This document shows, piece by piece, positions 16,589 through 24,930 of a DNA stretch of 64,000 bases. Source of the DNA: Prauserella shujinwangii (GTDB lineage Bacteria; Actinomycetota; Actinomycetes; Mycobacteriales; Pseudonocardiaceae); contig NZ_PVNH01000014.1 of NCBI RefSeq assembly GCF_003001955.1, positions 62,001 through 126,000 on the forward strand, written 5' to 3'. Both the position numbers and the translations under genes were made by a program. Below the pieces are notes generated by a model, which worked only from the letters and a program-made list of their open reading frames with translations, had not been told where the DNA came from and did not search any database. Every line of letters begins with the position of its first letter. The first letter of the stretch is position 1.

Positions 16589-17293
16589 TCATCCCCGGCC
16601 GGGCGGGGACGGAAGTCCGAAGTGCCAGCCCTCGGCGCGCAGCCGCGGGACGACGCGGGCGACGGCGTCGACGGTCTGTGCCCGGTCACCGCCGCCGTCG
16701 TGCAGCAGCACGACCGCACGGGGTTCGAGACCGGACAGCAGCCGCTCCACGAGCACGTCCGTGCCGGGTGGGTCCCAGTCGCCGACCGCGAGCCGCCAGC
16801 CCAGCGGCTGCATTCCCAGCGACGCCGCCACCTCGGGCGTCTGCCCCCACGCGCCGTAGGGCGCGCGGAAGTACGGGATGCGGGCGTGCGGCACGGCCGC
16901 CCGGATGGCCGCCGATGTCGCCAGCAGGTCCGCCCTGATCGCGTGCGGCGACGCCGTGCTCAGGTCGTCGTGGTGCAGGGAGTGGTTGCACAGCGTGTGC
17001 CCCTCGGCGACGATCCGCCGGACCAGCCAGGGGTGCTCGCGGACGTGGTCGCCCCACAGGCAGAACACCGCCTTCACGTGGTGCGCCCGCAGCACGTCCA
17101 GCAGCCGGGGGGTGTTGCGCGGGTCGGGCCCGTCGTCGAAGGTGAGTGCGACGGCCCGGCCGCCGTGCCGGGTGGTGTCCACGATGTCCGGTGTCGCCGG
17201 TCCCCTCGGCGGGGTGGCCGCGGCGGGCGCGGTGCCGCCGAGCAGCAGAGCGGTGGCCAGGGCGGCGAGCAGCAACCGGGCGGTCGCGGACAT
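16589..17293 (-). CDS. Secreted CE4 polysaccharide deacetylase, possible acetylxylan esterase
   Basis: A 234-residue secreted enzyme with a signal peptide (LLLAALATALLLGGTAPAAA). All five CE4/NodB motifs are visible: TFDDGP, HSLHH, RAPYG, DWDPPG and LLHDGG. The Asp-His-His metal site is therefore intact. CE4 enzymes remove N- or O-acetyl groups from chitin, peptidoglycan or xylan. Acetylxylan is favoured here because the gene carries the same palindromic operator as the GH10 xylanase gene and lies beside an acetate-type transporter. The ATG at 17293 has GTGGAGG upstream. A TTGACA/CAGAGT promoter precedes the operator. Confidence 0.87.
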   Translation of the reverse strand: MSATARLLLAALATALLLGGTAPAAATPPRGPATPDIVDTTRHGGRAVALTFDDGPDPRNTPRLLDVLRAHHVKAVFCLWGDHVREHPWLVRRIVAEGHTLCNHSLHHDDLSTASPHAIRADLLATSAAIRAAVPHARIPYFRAPYGAWGQTPEVAASLGMQPLGWRLAVGDWDPPGTDVLVERLLSGLEPRAVVLLHDGGGDRAQTVDAVARVVPRLRAEGWHFGLPSPPGRG

Positions 17294-17310
17294 CCGGCGC
17301 CTCCACGCTG

Positions 17311-17360
17311 TGTTCCGGAAGTTTCCGGAACACTCTGCGGCCCGGCGCCGCCGGTGTCAA
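17311..17360 (-). promoter_or_regulatory. Deacetylase promoter with LacI-type operator
   Basis: Read leftward: -35 TTGACA (17360-17355), a 17-base spacer, -10 CAGAGT (17337-17332), then a perfect palindrome at 17311-17332. The palindrome consists of TGTTCCGGAA and TTCCGGAACA around two bases, placed at the transcription start. The -35 box overlaps the lacI stop codon. The same operator, with one mismatch, lies at the xylanase promoter. Confidence 0.75.
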
Positions 17361-18382
17361 CGCCCGTTCGGCGCAGCGGTGCTGTCCCGCACCACGAGCT
17401 CGGTGGCCAGCTCGACCCGGGGGCTCTCGATCTCCTCGCCCCGCACCAGCCGCTGCACGGTGCGGACCGCGAGCCTGCCCATGTCGGCCATCGGCTGCCG
17501 CACGGTGGTCAGCGGCGGCGCGGCCCAGCGGGCCTCCGGCAGGTCGTCGAAGCCCACCACGCTGACGTCCTCGGGCACGCGCAGGCCGCGGCGCCGCAGC
17601 GCCTCGTGCACCCCGAGCGCCATCTGGTCGCTCGCGGCGAACACGGCCGTCGGGGGGTGCGCGAGGTCGACGAGGCGCTCACCGCCGCGGAATCCGGACT
17701 CGTAGTCGAACCGGCCCTCGACGATGAGGTCCGGGTCGACCGCGAGCCCCGCGGTCTCCAGCCCGGCCCGGTAGCCGTCGAGCCGGGCGCGGCTGCACCA
17801 CAGTTCCGGGCGGCCCGCGACGAACCCGATCCGCCGGTGTCCCAGGCCGATGAGGTGCTCGGTGGCGCTGAGCCCGCCTGCCCAGTTGGTCGCGCCGATC
17901 GTGGGCACGTCGAGGGCGGGCACCCCCGCGGGGTCGATCACCACCGCGGGCACGTGCAGTTCCCGCAGCTCGGCGTGCAGGCCGGGGTCGAGGTCGGTGG
18001 TGACGAGGATGGCGCCGTCGCTGTCGCGCGAGCGGATGTTGGCCAGCCACCGCCGGGTGGAGTCGGCCTGCCGGTGGATGGCCGAGACGACGGTGCCCGT
18101 CCCGGCCGCGTGGGCGGCGTCCTCGACCCCGCGGATGATCTCCACCGCCCACGGGCTGTCGAGGTCGTTGAAGACGAGGTCGAGCAGGCCGCTCCGCCGC
18201 TCGCGGGGCGGTGTGCCGCGGCGCCGGTAGCCGTGCGCGCGCAGGAGCTGTTCGATCCGCTCCCTGGTGGCGGGCGCGACGTCGCCGCGGCCGTTGAGCA
18301 CGCGGGACACCGTCGGTGCGGACACCCCCGCTTCCGCGGCGATGGCGGAGATGGTCACGGTGCGAGCCGGGGTGGCGGTCAC
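17357..18382 (-). CDS. LacI family repressor, probable xylan-degradation regulator
   Basis: A 341-residue LacI/GalR protein. The N-terminal helix-turn-helix reads VTISAIAAEAGVSAPTVSRVLNGRGDVAPATRERI. The periplasmic-binding-like sensor domain follows (GLLDLVFNDLDSPWAVEIIRGVE ... FAASDQMALGVHEALRRRGLRVPEDVSVVGFDDLPEARWAAPPLTTVRQP). The GTG start at 18382 is preceded by AAGGAGG six bases away; an upstream GTG at 18400 has no such site. It is transcribed away from the GH10 xylanase gene and toward the CE4 deacetylase gene. Both of those genes carry TTCCGGAA-based palindromes immediately after their -10 boxes, so this protein is the likely repressor, released by a xylo-oligosaccharide (inference). 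Confidence 0.9.
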   Translation of the reverse strand: MTATPARTVTISAIAAEAGVSAPTVSRVLNGRGDVAPATRERIEQLLRAHGYRRRGTPPRERRSGLLDLVFNDLDSPWAVEIIRGVEDAAHAAGTGTVVSAIHRQADSTRRWLANIRSRDSDGAILVTTDLDPGLHAELRELHVPAVVIDPAGVPALDVPTIGATNWAGGLSATEHLIGLGHRRIGFVAGRPELWCSRARLDGYRAGLETAGLAVDPDLIVEGRFDYESGFRGGERLVDLAHPPTAVFAASDQMALGVHEALRRRGLRVPEDVSVVGFDDLPEARWAAPPLTTVRQPMADMGRLAVRTVQRLVRGEEIESPRVELATELVVRDSTAAPNGR

Positions 18383-18420
18383 GGGGGTCCTCCTTGGCAC
18401 CGGTCCAGCTTACGAGCGTC

Positions 18421-18485
18421 TTGACGGCCTGTGCGGATCAGCTTAGGGTGCGTCGTCACGCAAACTTCCGGAATTTTCCGAAAGT
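18421..18485 (+). promoter_or_regulatory. Xylanase promoter with LacI-type operator
   Basis: -35 TTGACG (18421-18426), a 17-base spacer, -10 TAGGGT (18444-18449), then ACTTCCGGAA-TT-TTCCGAAAGT at 18464-18485, a palindrome with one mismatch. It matches the operator in front of the CE4 deacetylase gene. A repressor bound here would block early elongation. Confidence 0.78.
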
Positions 18486-18519
18486 ATTGCCGGTCATGTC
18501 CGAGAAGTGGGAGACCTCG

Positions 18520-19701
18520 ATGAAGAAGCTCCGCCTCGCCCGTCTCGTCACCGCCGCACTCGCCGCCGCCGCGATGTCCGTCTCGCTGGCCGCGCCCGCC
18601 CTCGCCGAGTCGCCCCGCGTCCCCCCGGGACACGGGCACGGCAAGCACGACACCCTGCGCTGGGCGGCGCCCAAGGGCTTCCACATCGGGACGGCCGTCG
18701 CGGGTGGCGGCCACCACCTGGAACAGCCGTACCCCGACCCGTTCACCTCCGACCGGCCGTACCGGCGCATCCTCGCGCGGGAGTTCAACTCGGTGTCGCC
18801 GGAGAACCAGATGAAGTGGGAGTACATCCACCCGGAACGGCACCGGTACGACTTCGCCATGGCCGATGCCATCGTCGCCTTCGCCGAGCGCAACCGGCAG
18901 GCCGTGCGCGGGCACACACTGCTGTGGCACAGCCAGAATCCGGCCTGGCTCGAGGAGGGCGACTTCTCCGCGGCCGAGCTGCGCTCGATCCTGCGCGAGC
19001 ACATCATGACGGTCGTCGGCCGCTACGCGGGCCGGATCCAGCAGTGGGACGTCGCCAACGAGATCTTCGACGACGCGGGCAACCTGCGGACCGAGGACAA
19101 CATCTGGCTCAGGGAGCTGGGTCCGGGCATCATCGCGGACGCGTTCCGCTGGGCGCACCAGGCCGACCCGAAGGCGGAGCTGTTCTTCAACGACTACAAC
19201 GTGGAGAGCGTCAACGCCAAGAGCGATGCCTACTACGAGCTGACCAAGCAGCTGCTGGCCCAGGGCGTTCCCGTGCACGGCTTCTCCGCGCAGGCGCACC
19301 TGAGCACCCGCTACGGGTTTCCCGGTGACCTGGAGCAGAACCTGCGGAGGTTCGACGAACTCGGCCTCGCCACGGCCATCACGGAGCTCGACGTCCGGAT
19401 GGACCTGCCGGAGAGTGGCACGCCGACGGCGGAGCAGCTGGCGCAGCAGGCCGACTACTACCAGCGGACCCTCGAGGCCTGCCTCGCCGTCGAGGGCTGC
19501 GACTCGTTCACCATCTGGGGCTTCACCGACAAGTACTCGTGGGTCCCGGTGTTCTTCGAAGGGCAGGGCGCGGCGACGGTGATGTGGGACGACTTCACCC
19601 GCAAGCCCGCCTACCACGCGCTGCGGGAGACGCTCGCGGAGGCCTCGCGTGGCCACCGCGACTGCCCGCACCCGCGGCACGGGGGCTGGTCCCGCCGCTG
19701 A
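18520..19701 (+). CDS. Secreted GH10 endo-1,4-beta-xylanase
   Basis: A 393-residue single-domain GH10 enzyme. The signal peptide MKKLRLARLVTAALAAAAMSVSLAAPALA is cleaved near residue 29. The catalytic acid/base is Glu181 in WDVANEIFDD and the nucleophile is Glu289 in AITELDVRMD. Other GH10 hallmarks are FNSVSPENQMKWE and RGHTLLWHSQNPAW. It has no carbohydrate-binding module. The ATG at 18520 is preferred over 18496 because GGGAG lies at the right distance and the signal peptide then starts with MKK. It is controlled by the divergent LacI gene through the adjacent operator. Confidence 0.95.
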   Translation: MKKLRLARLVTAALAAAAMSVSLAAPALAESPRVPPGHGHGKHDTLRWAAPKGFHIGTAVAGGGHHLEQPYPDPFTSDRPYRRILAREFNSVSPENQMKWEYIHPERHRYDFAMADAIVAFAERNRQAVRGHTLLWHSQNPAWLEEGDFSAAELRSILREHIMTVVGRYAGRIQQWDVANEIFDDAGNLRTEDNIWLRELGPGIIADAFRWAHQADPKAELFFNDYNVESVNAKSDAYYELTKQLLAQGVPVHGFSAQAHLSTRYGFPGDLEQNLRRFDELGLATAITELDVRMDLPESGTPTAEQLAQQADYYQRTLEACLAVEGCDSFTIWGFTDKYSWVPVFFEGQGAATVMWDDFTRKPAYHALRETLAEASRGHRDCPHPRHGGWSRR

Positions 19702-19714
19702 CCGTCCCCTGTGG

Positions 19715-19759
19715 ACGACCCCGCTCCGCCCCTCCGCGCCGGGGGCAGGGCGGGGTCGT
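19715..19759. terminator. Bidirectional terminator hairpin between convergent genes
   Basis: ACGACCCCGC (19715-19724) pairs perfectly with GCGGGGTCGT (19750-19759). The intervening bases can extend the stem (TCCGCCCC with GGGGCAGG, imperfect). It lies between the xylanase stop and the convergent methyltransferase stop. Confidence 0.7.
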
Positions 19760-19776
19760 TCTCGTCCGGCTGCCGG

Positions 19777-20610
19777 TCAGTGTTTCCGGCCGACCCCGGC
19801 CAGGCCGCGGGAGCCCGCTGGGTCGTCCCGGTACGGATCGGCGCCCTCGGGGCGCCATTCGGATATCCAGACCAGGCCCGGCTCCACCAGGTCGAGACCG
19901 TCGAAGAAGGCGGCGATGTCCTCCCTCGACCTCGGCTGGGCGACGCTGTTGGCCTGTTTGCGGTAGGACTCGATCACCTCCCGCGACGCGGCGAGGGTCG
20001 CGGTGTCCTCGGGCGGGACGTGGATGTGCGACAGCGCCACGAGGCTGCCGGGAGCCAGCTGGTCGCGGTAGAACGCGAGCATGCGCTCCGGCCGGGTCTC
20101 CGGCGGCATGAAGTGCAGCAGGGCGACGGCGAGCAGCGCGATCGGCTCGCGCTCGGCGATGACCCCGGTGTCCAGCACCAGCTGCCACAACCGCGGGCCG
20201 TCGAAGAAGTCCGCGTCGAGCGCGCGGTGCCGCGCCGGGTCGGCGGTGCGCTCCAGCAGGATCTCGGCGTGCGCCTGCGCGATGGGCTCGTTGTCGATGT
20301 AGACGACACGGCACTCGCCGGGGGCGGCCTCCTCCGCGACCTCGTGCACGTTGCCCTGCGTCGGCAGGCCGGAGCCGATGTCGACGAACTGCCGGATGCC
20401 CTGGCTCACCGCGTACCTCACCGCGCGGCCAAGGAAGGCGCGGTTGGACCGGGCGAAGTCACGCATCTCCGGCAGCTTCTTCAGTTGCTCCTCGGCGAAC
20501 CGCTGGTCCACCGCGTAGTGGTGCACGCCGCCCAGCAGGTAGTCGTAGACACGCCCCGCGGAGACCTTGTTCACCGACTCGCCGAGCCGGTCCGCGTCGC
20601 CGCCCGCCAT
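19777..20610 (-). CDS. SAM-dependent methyltransferase, DUF574/Methyltransf_19 family (copy 1)
   Basis: A 277-residue protein. It opens with the family signature SAGRVYDYLLGGVHHYAVDQRFAEEQL, then a SAM-binding strand-loop IRQFVDIGSGLPTQGNVHEVA and an acidic strand CRVVYIDNEPIAQAHAEILL. ALLHFMPPE and a YRDQLAPGSLVALSH segment follow. The family is greatly expanded in filamentous actinobacteria and its substrates are unknown. The ATG at 20610 has GGGAGGA upstream. A paralogue lies at 31521-32351. Confidence 0.85.
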   Translation of the reverse strand: MAGGDADRLGESVNKVSAGRVYDYLLGGVHHYAVDQRFAEEQLKKLPEMRDFARSNRAFLGRAVRYAVSQGIRQFVDIGSGLPTQGNVHEVAEEAAPGECRVVYIDNEPIAQAHAEILLERTADPARHRALDADFFDGPRLWQLVLDTGVIAEREPIALLAVALLHFMPPETRPERMLAFYRDQLAPGSLVALSHIHVPPEDTATLAASREVIESYRKQANSVAQPRSREDIAAFFDGLDLVEPGLVWISEWRPEGADPYRDDPAGSRGLAGVGRKH

Positions 20611-20805
20611 CGCGATCCTCCCGTGCGTTCCTCCCGTGGAAGCCGGGATCAGTGTGCCTTGTTCACCATTCCGGGTGAACACAGGGCCCTGTCACGGCAG
20701 GGGGCGGGCTGACGGCCCGGTGCGTTCCCGGTGACATCGCGTTGACCTGGCGGTCCCGCACGCTCCACGCCAGGGTGATCCGACCGTGGAGAGGGGAACG
20801 GGATC

Positions 20806-22014
20806 ATGACCGACGCACCACACGCGACCTGGGTGAAGGCGCCCGGCAGTCCGGCGGCGGCTCGCTGGCTGACCAGAACGGGGTGCCGCACCGTGCTGGT
20901 GATGGTGCCGCACATGACGGCGGGAACGCGGTTGACCGACCTGCTTCCGCTGCTCGAGGCCGATCACCGGATCCAGGTGGTGTTCACGGTGCCGGCGATG
21001 GCCGACGGCTGGCACGGCGCCGAGGAGTACCTGCGGTCGTGGGGCGGCCTCGTGCTGCCCTGGCACCAGGTGCTCCGGATGCGTTTCGACCTGGTGCTCG
21101 CGGCCAGTCACAGCCAGATCGACCAGGTCGACGGCCCGGTGCTGGTGGTACCGCACGGGGTCGGGTCGAGGTCGCGGCGGACCCCGTGGGACGCGGACCT
21201 CGGCCTGCGGGACCTGCTGGTCCGGGACGGCAGGGTGGTGCCCGCGGCCGTCGCCGTGGCGCACGAGCGCGAGGCTCGCCAGGTGCGGCGGTGCTGCCCG
21301 GAGGCCGCCCCGCGGACGTTCGTGGCAGGGGATCCCTGCCTCGACCGCATCGAGGCCAGCCTGCCACTGCGCCCGTTGTACCGGCGGGCACTGGGCGTGC
21401 GACCGGGTCAGTGCCTCGTCGTGGTGAGCTCGACGTGGTCGCGGCGTTCGTTGTTCGGTGGCGACGGCCGTCTCCTCGACCGCGTTCTGGACGCGCTGCC
21501 GCGCTCGCGGTACCGCATCGTCGCCGCACTGCACCCGAACATCTGGGCCGTCCACGGCGGCTGGCAGGTCCGGGCGTGGCTGTCGGCACACCTCCGGTCC
21601 GGTGTGGCCCTGTTGCCTCCGGAAGAGGGCTGGCGGGCGGCACTGGTGGCCGCGGACGTGGTGCTCGGCGACCACGGCTCGGTCACCCAGTACGCGGCGG
21701 GCATCGGAGTGCCCGTCCTGGTGGCTCCCGGCTCCGCGGCCGATGTCCGGCCGGGTAGCGTCGCGGCGTTGCTGCACCGCACGGCTCCGGTGCTCCGGCC
21801 CGCCGCGTGCCCGCGCGCGCTGGTGCGCGAGGCGCGCCTGGGCTGGGCACGTCAGCGGTCCGCGATGGTGGCGGCGCGCCTGACGTCGAATCGAGGGCAG
21901 GCGGGACCGTCTCTCCGGCGAGCGATGTATCGGTTGCTGGGGCTGGCGGAACCCGCGCACCCGGCGCCCGTGTCACCGGTGCCGCTCCCCGCGGAGGTGC
22001 CGGATGGCCGATGA
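20806..22014 (+). CDS. Putative GT-B-fold transferase-like protein of unknown function
   Basis: A 402-residue protein that I do not recognise as a characterised enzyme. Two Rossmann-like halves are suggested: N-terminal strands (VLVMVPHMTAGTRLTDLL, IQVVFTVPAM, LVLAASHSQIDQVDGPVLVVPHGVG) and a C-terminal half with CLVVVSSTWSRRS and LLPPEEGWRAALVAADVVLGDHGSVTQYAAGIGVPVLVAPG. The last segment resembles the nucleotide-sugar site of CDP-glycerol glycerophosphotransferase and GT-B enzymes. The ATG at 20806 has AGAGGGG upstream. The next gene overlaps it by 11 bases, so the two form an operon. A transferase role is a fold-level guess. Confidence 0.6.
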   Translation: MTDAPHATWVKAPGSPAAARWLTRTGCRTVLVMVPHMTAGTRLTDLLPLLEADHRIQVVFTVPAMADGWHGAEEYLRSWGGLVLPWHQVLRMRFDLVLAASHSQIDQVDGPVLVVPHGVGSRSRRTPWDADLGLRDLLVRDGRVVPAAVAVAHEREARQVRRCCPEAAPRTFVAGDPCLDRIEASLPLRPLYRRALGVRPGQCLVVVSSTWSRRSLFGGDGRLLDRVLDALPRSRYRIVAALHPNIWAVHGGWQVRAWLSAHLRSGVALLPPEEGWRAALVAADVVLGDHGSVTQYAAGIGVPVLVAPGSAADVRPGSVAALLHRTAPVLRPAACPRALVREARLGWARQRSAMVAARLTSNRGQAGPSLRRAMYRLLGLAEPAHPAPVSPVPLPAEVPDGR

Positions 22015-22408
22015 TCCCGGCCGCGATCCGGTGGTGGAGACCCGCATGTGGATGGAAGGCGGGCTGCCCGACCGGGCTCTCGCGGCCCGCGTTCCCGACG
22101 CGGGACGGGTGGTGGCCGAGCGGGCGGACATCGTTCTGGACTGCCTGCCCGGCAGCCGGGACGCCGCGCGGTGCCGTGCCCGGGACCTGCTGGTCCTGCT
22201 GCCCGGAGCCACCGTGGCCGCCGTGGAGTGGGCACCGGGGCGATGCGTGGTCGCGGTCCGCGGCGGCGAGCCGAGCGACCATCACCGGGCCACCACGCGC
22301 GAGCACGCCTGGCGTCGTTATCACTCGGTCGGCGCGGGGGATGACTCGCCCAGGGCGCTCAGGCGGGAGCGGACCCGCTCGGCGTCCCGCCCGCCGGAGA
22401 ACTCGTAG
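22004..22408 (+). CDS. Hypothetical protein, operon partner of the GT-B-like protein
   Basis: A 134-residue protein with no family recognised. The core (VVAERADIVLDCLPGSRDAARCRARDLLVLLPGATVAAVEWAPGRCVVAVRGG) looks like a small alpha/beta domain. The ATG at 22004 has GGAGG upstream and lies within the end of the preceding gene. Its last 29 codons run antisense to the 3' end of the NB-ARC gene (88-base convergent overlap), and that tail looks unstructured, so the functional part probably ends near residue 105. Confidence 0.55.
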   Translation: MADDPGRDPVVETRMWMEGGLPDRALAARVPDAGRVVAERADIVLDCLPGSRDAARCRARDLLVLLPGATVAAVEWAPGRCVVAVRGGEPSDHHRATTREHAWRRYHSVGAGDDSPRALRRERTRSASRPPENS

Positions 22409-24459
22409 GTGGCCAGTGCCTGCCGCAACAGTGTGCGTGTCCCGGCGGTGTCCCCCGCGCGGTCGTGCACGTCCGCGAGCGCTTCGAGCGCTTCCGCCCG
22501 GTAGTGGTCCGCGCCATGCTCGCCGAGCACGGCGATCACCCGGTGCAGCACGTCCACGGCCGGTTCCCGGTCGCCGAGCCGCCCACGCGCCGCACCGAGC
22601 CGGGTCAGCGCCCTGGCGTGCAGCACGGTGTCGCCGACTTCGAGCGCCAGTGCGGCGGCGCGTTCGTAGGCAGGCAGTGCCTCCCGGTCCCGGCCCTGGT
22701 CGCACAGCGCCTCCCCGAGACGGCGGAGGTGGAGTGCCGCGGCGCGCGGCTGGCCGAGCGCCTCGGCGATGGCCAGGGCGTCCGTGAAGCAGCGCATGGC
22801 CGAGGCCGCCTCTCCCGAAGCCCGGCAGGCGAGCCCCAGATGCTCCAGCGCCGTGGCCTCCATCGCGCGGTCTCCGGTGGCCCTGGCGAGGCCGAGCGCG
22901 CCGGCGAAGAAGGGCCGGGCCCGCTCGGGCTGCCCGGTGCTGAGGTGGGCGTAGCCGAGCTGTACGCGCAACCGGGCTTCGGCCCGGGGGTTGCCCGCCT
23001 GCCGGGCCGCGTCGATGCCGCGCTCGTGGGTGCGAACCCACGGCCCCCGATGCCTGCGGAAGACCAGCAGGCCCCACAGCGCCTCGCACAGCTGCCAGGC
23101 TTCGTCCCACCACCGCCGGTCGGCGGCGAGGTCCACGATGGCGCAGAGGTTGCCCAGCTCCCGTTCGAGCCAGTCCAGCGCCGGACGCGCGCCACCGAAC
23201 CGGGGAGCGCAGTCCAGCACGCGCGCATAGCGCGGGCCGATGTGGGGACGGGCGGGCAGCACCACGTGGTCGGCCGCGACGGCGTGGTCCAGGTACCAGC
23301 CGACCATCCGGCGCTCGGCGGCTTCCCGGTCGGCTCCGGTCTCCGCCCGCTCGGCCCACTGCCGCGCGTGCAACCGGGCGAGGTCGTGGAAGCGGTAGTG
23401 GTCCGGCGCGGCATCCATGAGCAGGCTCGCCTCGACCAGCTCCTCCAGCCGGTCCTCTGCCTCCGCTCGCGGGAGGGCGAGCAGTGCCGCGGCCGCGGCG
23501 GCGGACAGATCGCGGCCCGGGTGCAGACCCAGCAGCCGGTAGACCCGGGCCGTCGCCGGCCCCAATTCGGCGCAGGACGCGTCGAAACCGGCCTGCACCA
23601 CGGCACTGTCGGCGACCGCCAGTGCCGCCAGCCGTTGCCGCTCGTCGGAAAGGGAACGCACCATCCTGGCGATCGGCCAGCGTGGTCGCGTCGACAACCG
23701 TCCGGCCGCGACGCACAACGCGATGGGCAGCCCTCCGCACAGCTCGGCGAGGGCACGGGCGGCGGGAAGTTCGGTGGTGACCCGGGCCTCGCCGACGGTG
23801 CGGGACAGCAGCCGCAACGCGCCGGGGGTGTCGAGGGGGTCCACGTCGACGACCTGTGCGCCGTCGAGGGCGAGGCCGCCGAGCCGCCACCGGCTGGTCA
23901 CGATGACGACGCTGTGCGGCGACGCGGGGAGCAGCGGGCGGACCTGGGCCGCGGACCCGGCGTCGTCGGCGAGGATGGCGATCGCCTTGCCCGCGGTCAG
24001 CGACCGGTACAGCGCGACCTGCTCGGCGAGCGCCGCGGGCAGGTCGCCGGACGGGATTCCCAGTGCGCGGAGGAACCCGGCGAGCACGTCGCCGGGACCG
24101 GCCGGGGGGCCGTCCCCGAACGCGCACAGGTCGGCGACGAGCTGTCCGTCGGGAAACCGGTCGGCGGCGCCCTGGAGCCAGCGCACCGCGAGCGCGGACT
24201 TGCCCACCCCGCCCGGCCCGACGAGCACGACGAGCCCCGGCCCCCGGCGCCTCCCGTCCGGGGAGAGCAGCCGGTCCAGTTCGGTGATCTCCGTTTCCCG
24301 GCCCGCGAACGACGCCGGGACGGGAGGCAGTTGTCGGGGTACCGGCACCGGCGACGAGGGTGGATGCAGGTGCACTCCACCCCGCACGGAACCGGCCTGG
24401 ACCGCCCATCCCGAGACGCCGCCCGAGATCCCCATGTCCTTGTCCGTGCCGGTGTTCAT
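22321..24459 (-). CDS. NLR-like NB-ARC/TPR protein with N-terminal amyloid-signalling-like motif
   Basis: A 712-residue STAND NTPase. Residues 12-29 (SGGVSGWAVQAGSVRGGV) form a short beta-prone motif. The NB-ARC module spans about 50-400, with Walker A GPGGVGKS at 81-88, the hhhD-type ILADDA, a TSRWR sensor and GLPIAL. A linker region and about five TPR-like repeats (about 480-700) follow. The architecture of short motif, NB-ARC and TPR is that of bacterial NLR-like proteins carrying BASS (bacterial amyloid signalling sequence) motifs. The gene just upstream encodes a small protein ending in the same motif, matching effector/NLR pairing. The inferred role is ligand sensing by TPR, oligomerisation, then templating of the effector. 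The NB-ARC domain is related to that of the neighbouring SARP gene, but there is no DNA-binding domain here. Confidence 0.85.
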   Translation of the reverse strand: MNTGTDKDMGISGGVSGWAVQAGSVRGGVHLHPPSSPVPVPRQLPPVPASFAGRETEITELDRLLSPDGRRRGPGLVVLVGPGGVGKSALAVRWLQGAADRFPDGQLVADLCAFGDGPPAGPGDVLAGFLRALGIPSGDLPAALAEQVALYRSLTAGKAIAILADDAGSAAQVRPLLPASPHSVVIVTSRWRLGGLALDGAQVVDVDPLDTPGALRLLSRTVGEARVTTELPAARALAELCGGLPIALCVAAGRLSTRPRWPIARMVRSLSDERQRLAALAVADSAVVQAGFDASCAELGPATARVYRLLGLHPGRDLSAAAAAALLALPRAEAEDRLEELVEASLLMDAAPDHYRFHDLARLHARQWAERAETGADREAAERRMVGWYLDHAVAADHVVLPARPHIGPRYARVLDCAPRFGGARPALDWLERELGNLCAIVDLAADRRWWDEAWQLCEALWGLLVFRRHRGPWVRTHERGIDAARQAGNPRAEARLRVQLGYAHLSTGQPERARPFFAGALGLARATGDRAMEATALEHLGLACRASGEAASAMRCFTDALAIAEALGQPRAAALHLRRLGEALCDQGRDREALPAYERAAALALEVGDTVLHARALTRLGAARGRLGDREPAVDVLHRVIAVLGEHGADHYRAEALEALADVHDRAGDTAGTRTLLRQALATYEFSGGRDAERVRSRLSALGESSPAPTE

Positions 24460-24579
24460 GAGCCCGCCCTCGTTTCTGTGGTACCGGCAGTCTTCCTGCC
24501 GCGGTGCGACCGAGGTACCGCCTGAGTGCGGAAGTTCTGTGACTTTCCCGATGCGGGGAACCTTTTTCGCGTCCCGTGG

Positions 24580-24930
24580 TCAGCCGAGCCGGACGTCGCC
24601 GTGGATCTCGCCGGCCTGAACCACCCGTCCGGACACCGTGCCGGACACGTGATTGGCGACGCTGCCGTCACCGGCTGCCTGGCCCCCGGAAACCGCCTCC
24701 CAGTGGGCGCGCAATTCTCGCCGGAATTCCGGGTCGTCCTCTTCCGCCTGCGCGATCCGCTCGGCGACCGCGTGCACGAACCGGGGTTCCCCGGGCGAGT
24801 CGGTGGCGGCCTCGAGTTCCGCGAGGGCCTGCTCGTCGTGCGCGAACCTGCGGCGGACGAGGTCGTAGAGTCCGGTCGCCGCCTTGCCGGCGAGCGCCGC
24901 CGCGATGGAAACGAGAATGGGTTCGGGCAT
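24580..24930 (-). CDS. Small Bell-like effector candidate with C-terminal amyloid-signalling-like motif
   Basis: A 116-residue protein. The N-terminal 80 residues are helical, opening with a Gly/Ala-rich hydrophobic segment (ILVSIAAALAGKAATGLYDLVRRRF) and continuing with charged helices. This layout is like Bell-domain proteins, proposed membrane-active cell-death effectors in bacteria. Residues 96-113 are SGTVSGRVVQAGEIHGDV, 11 of 18 identical to the N-terminal motif of the adjacent NLR-like protein. A Gly/Ser/Asn linker (GGQAAGDGSVANHV) separates the two parts. The ATG at 24930 has AAAGGGG upstream. It is the first gene of the pair, 120 bases before the NLR start. Bell assignment is by pattern, not by alignment. 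Confidence 0.75.
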   Translation of the reverse strand: MPEPILVSIAAALAGKAATGLYDLVRRRFAHDEQALAELEAATDSPGEPRFVHAVAERIAQAEEDDPEFRRELRAHWEAVSGGQAAGDGSVANHVSGTVSGRVVQAGEIHGDVRLG

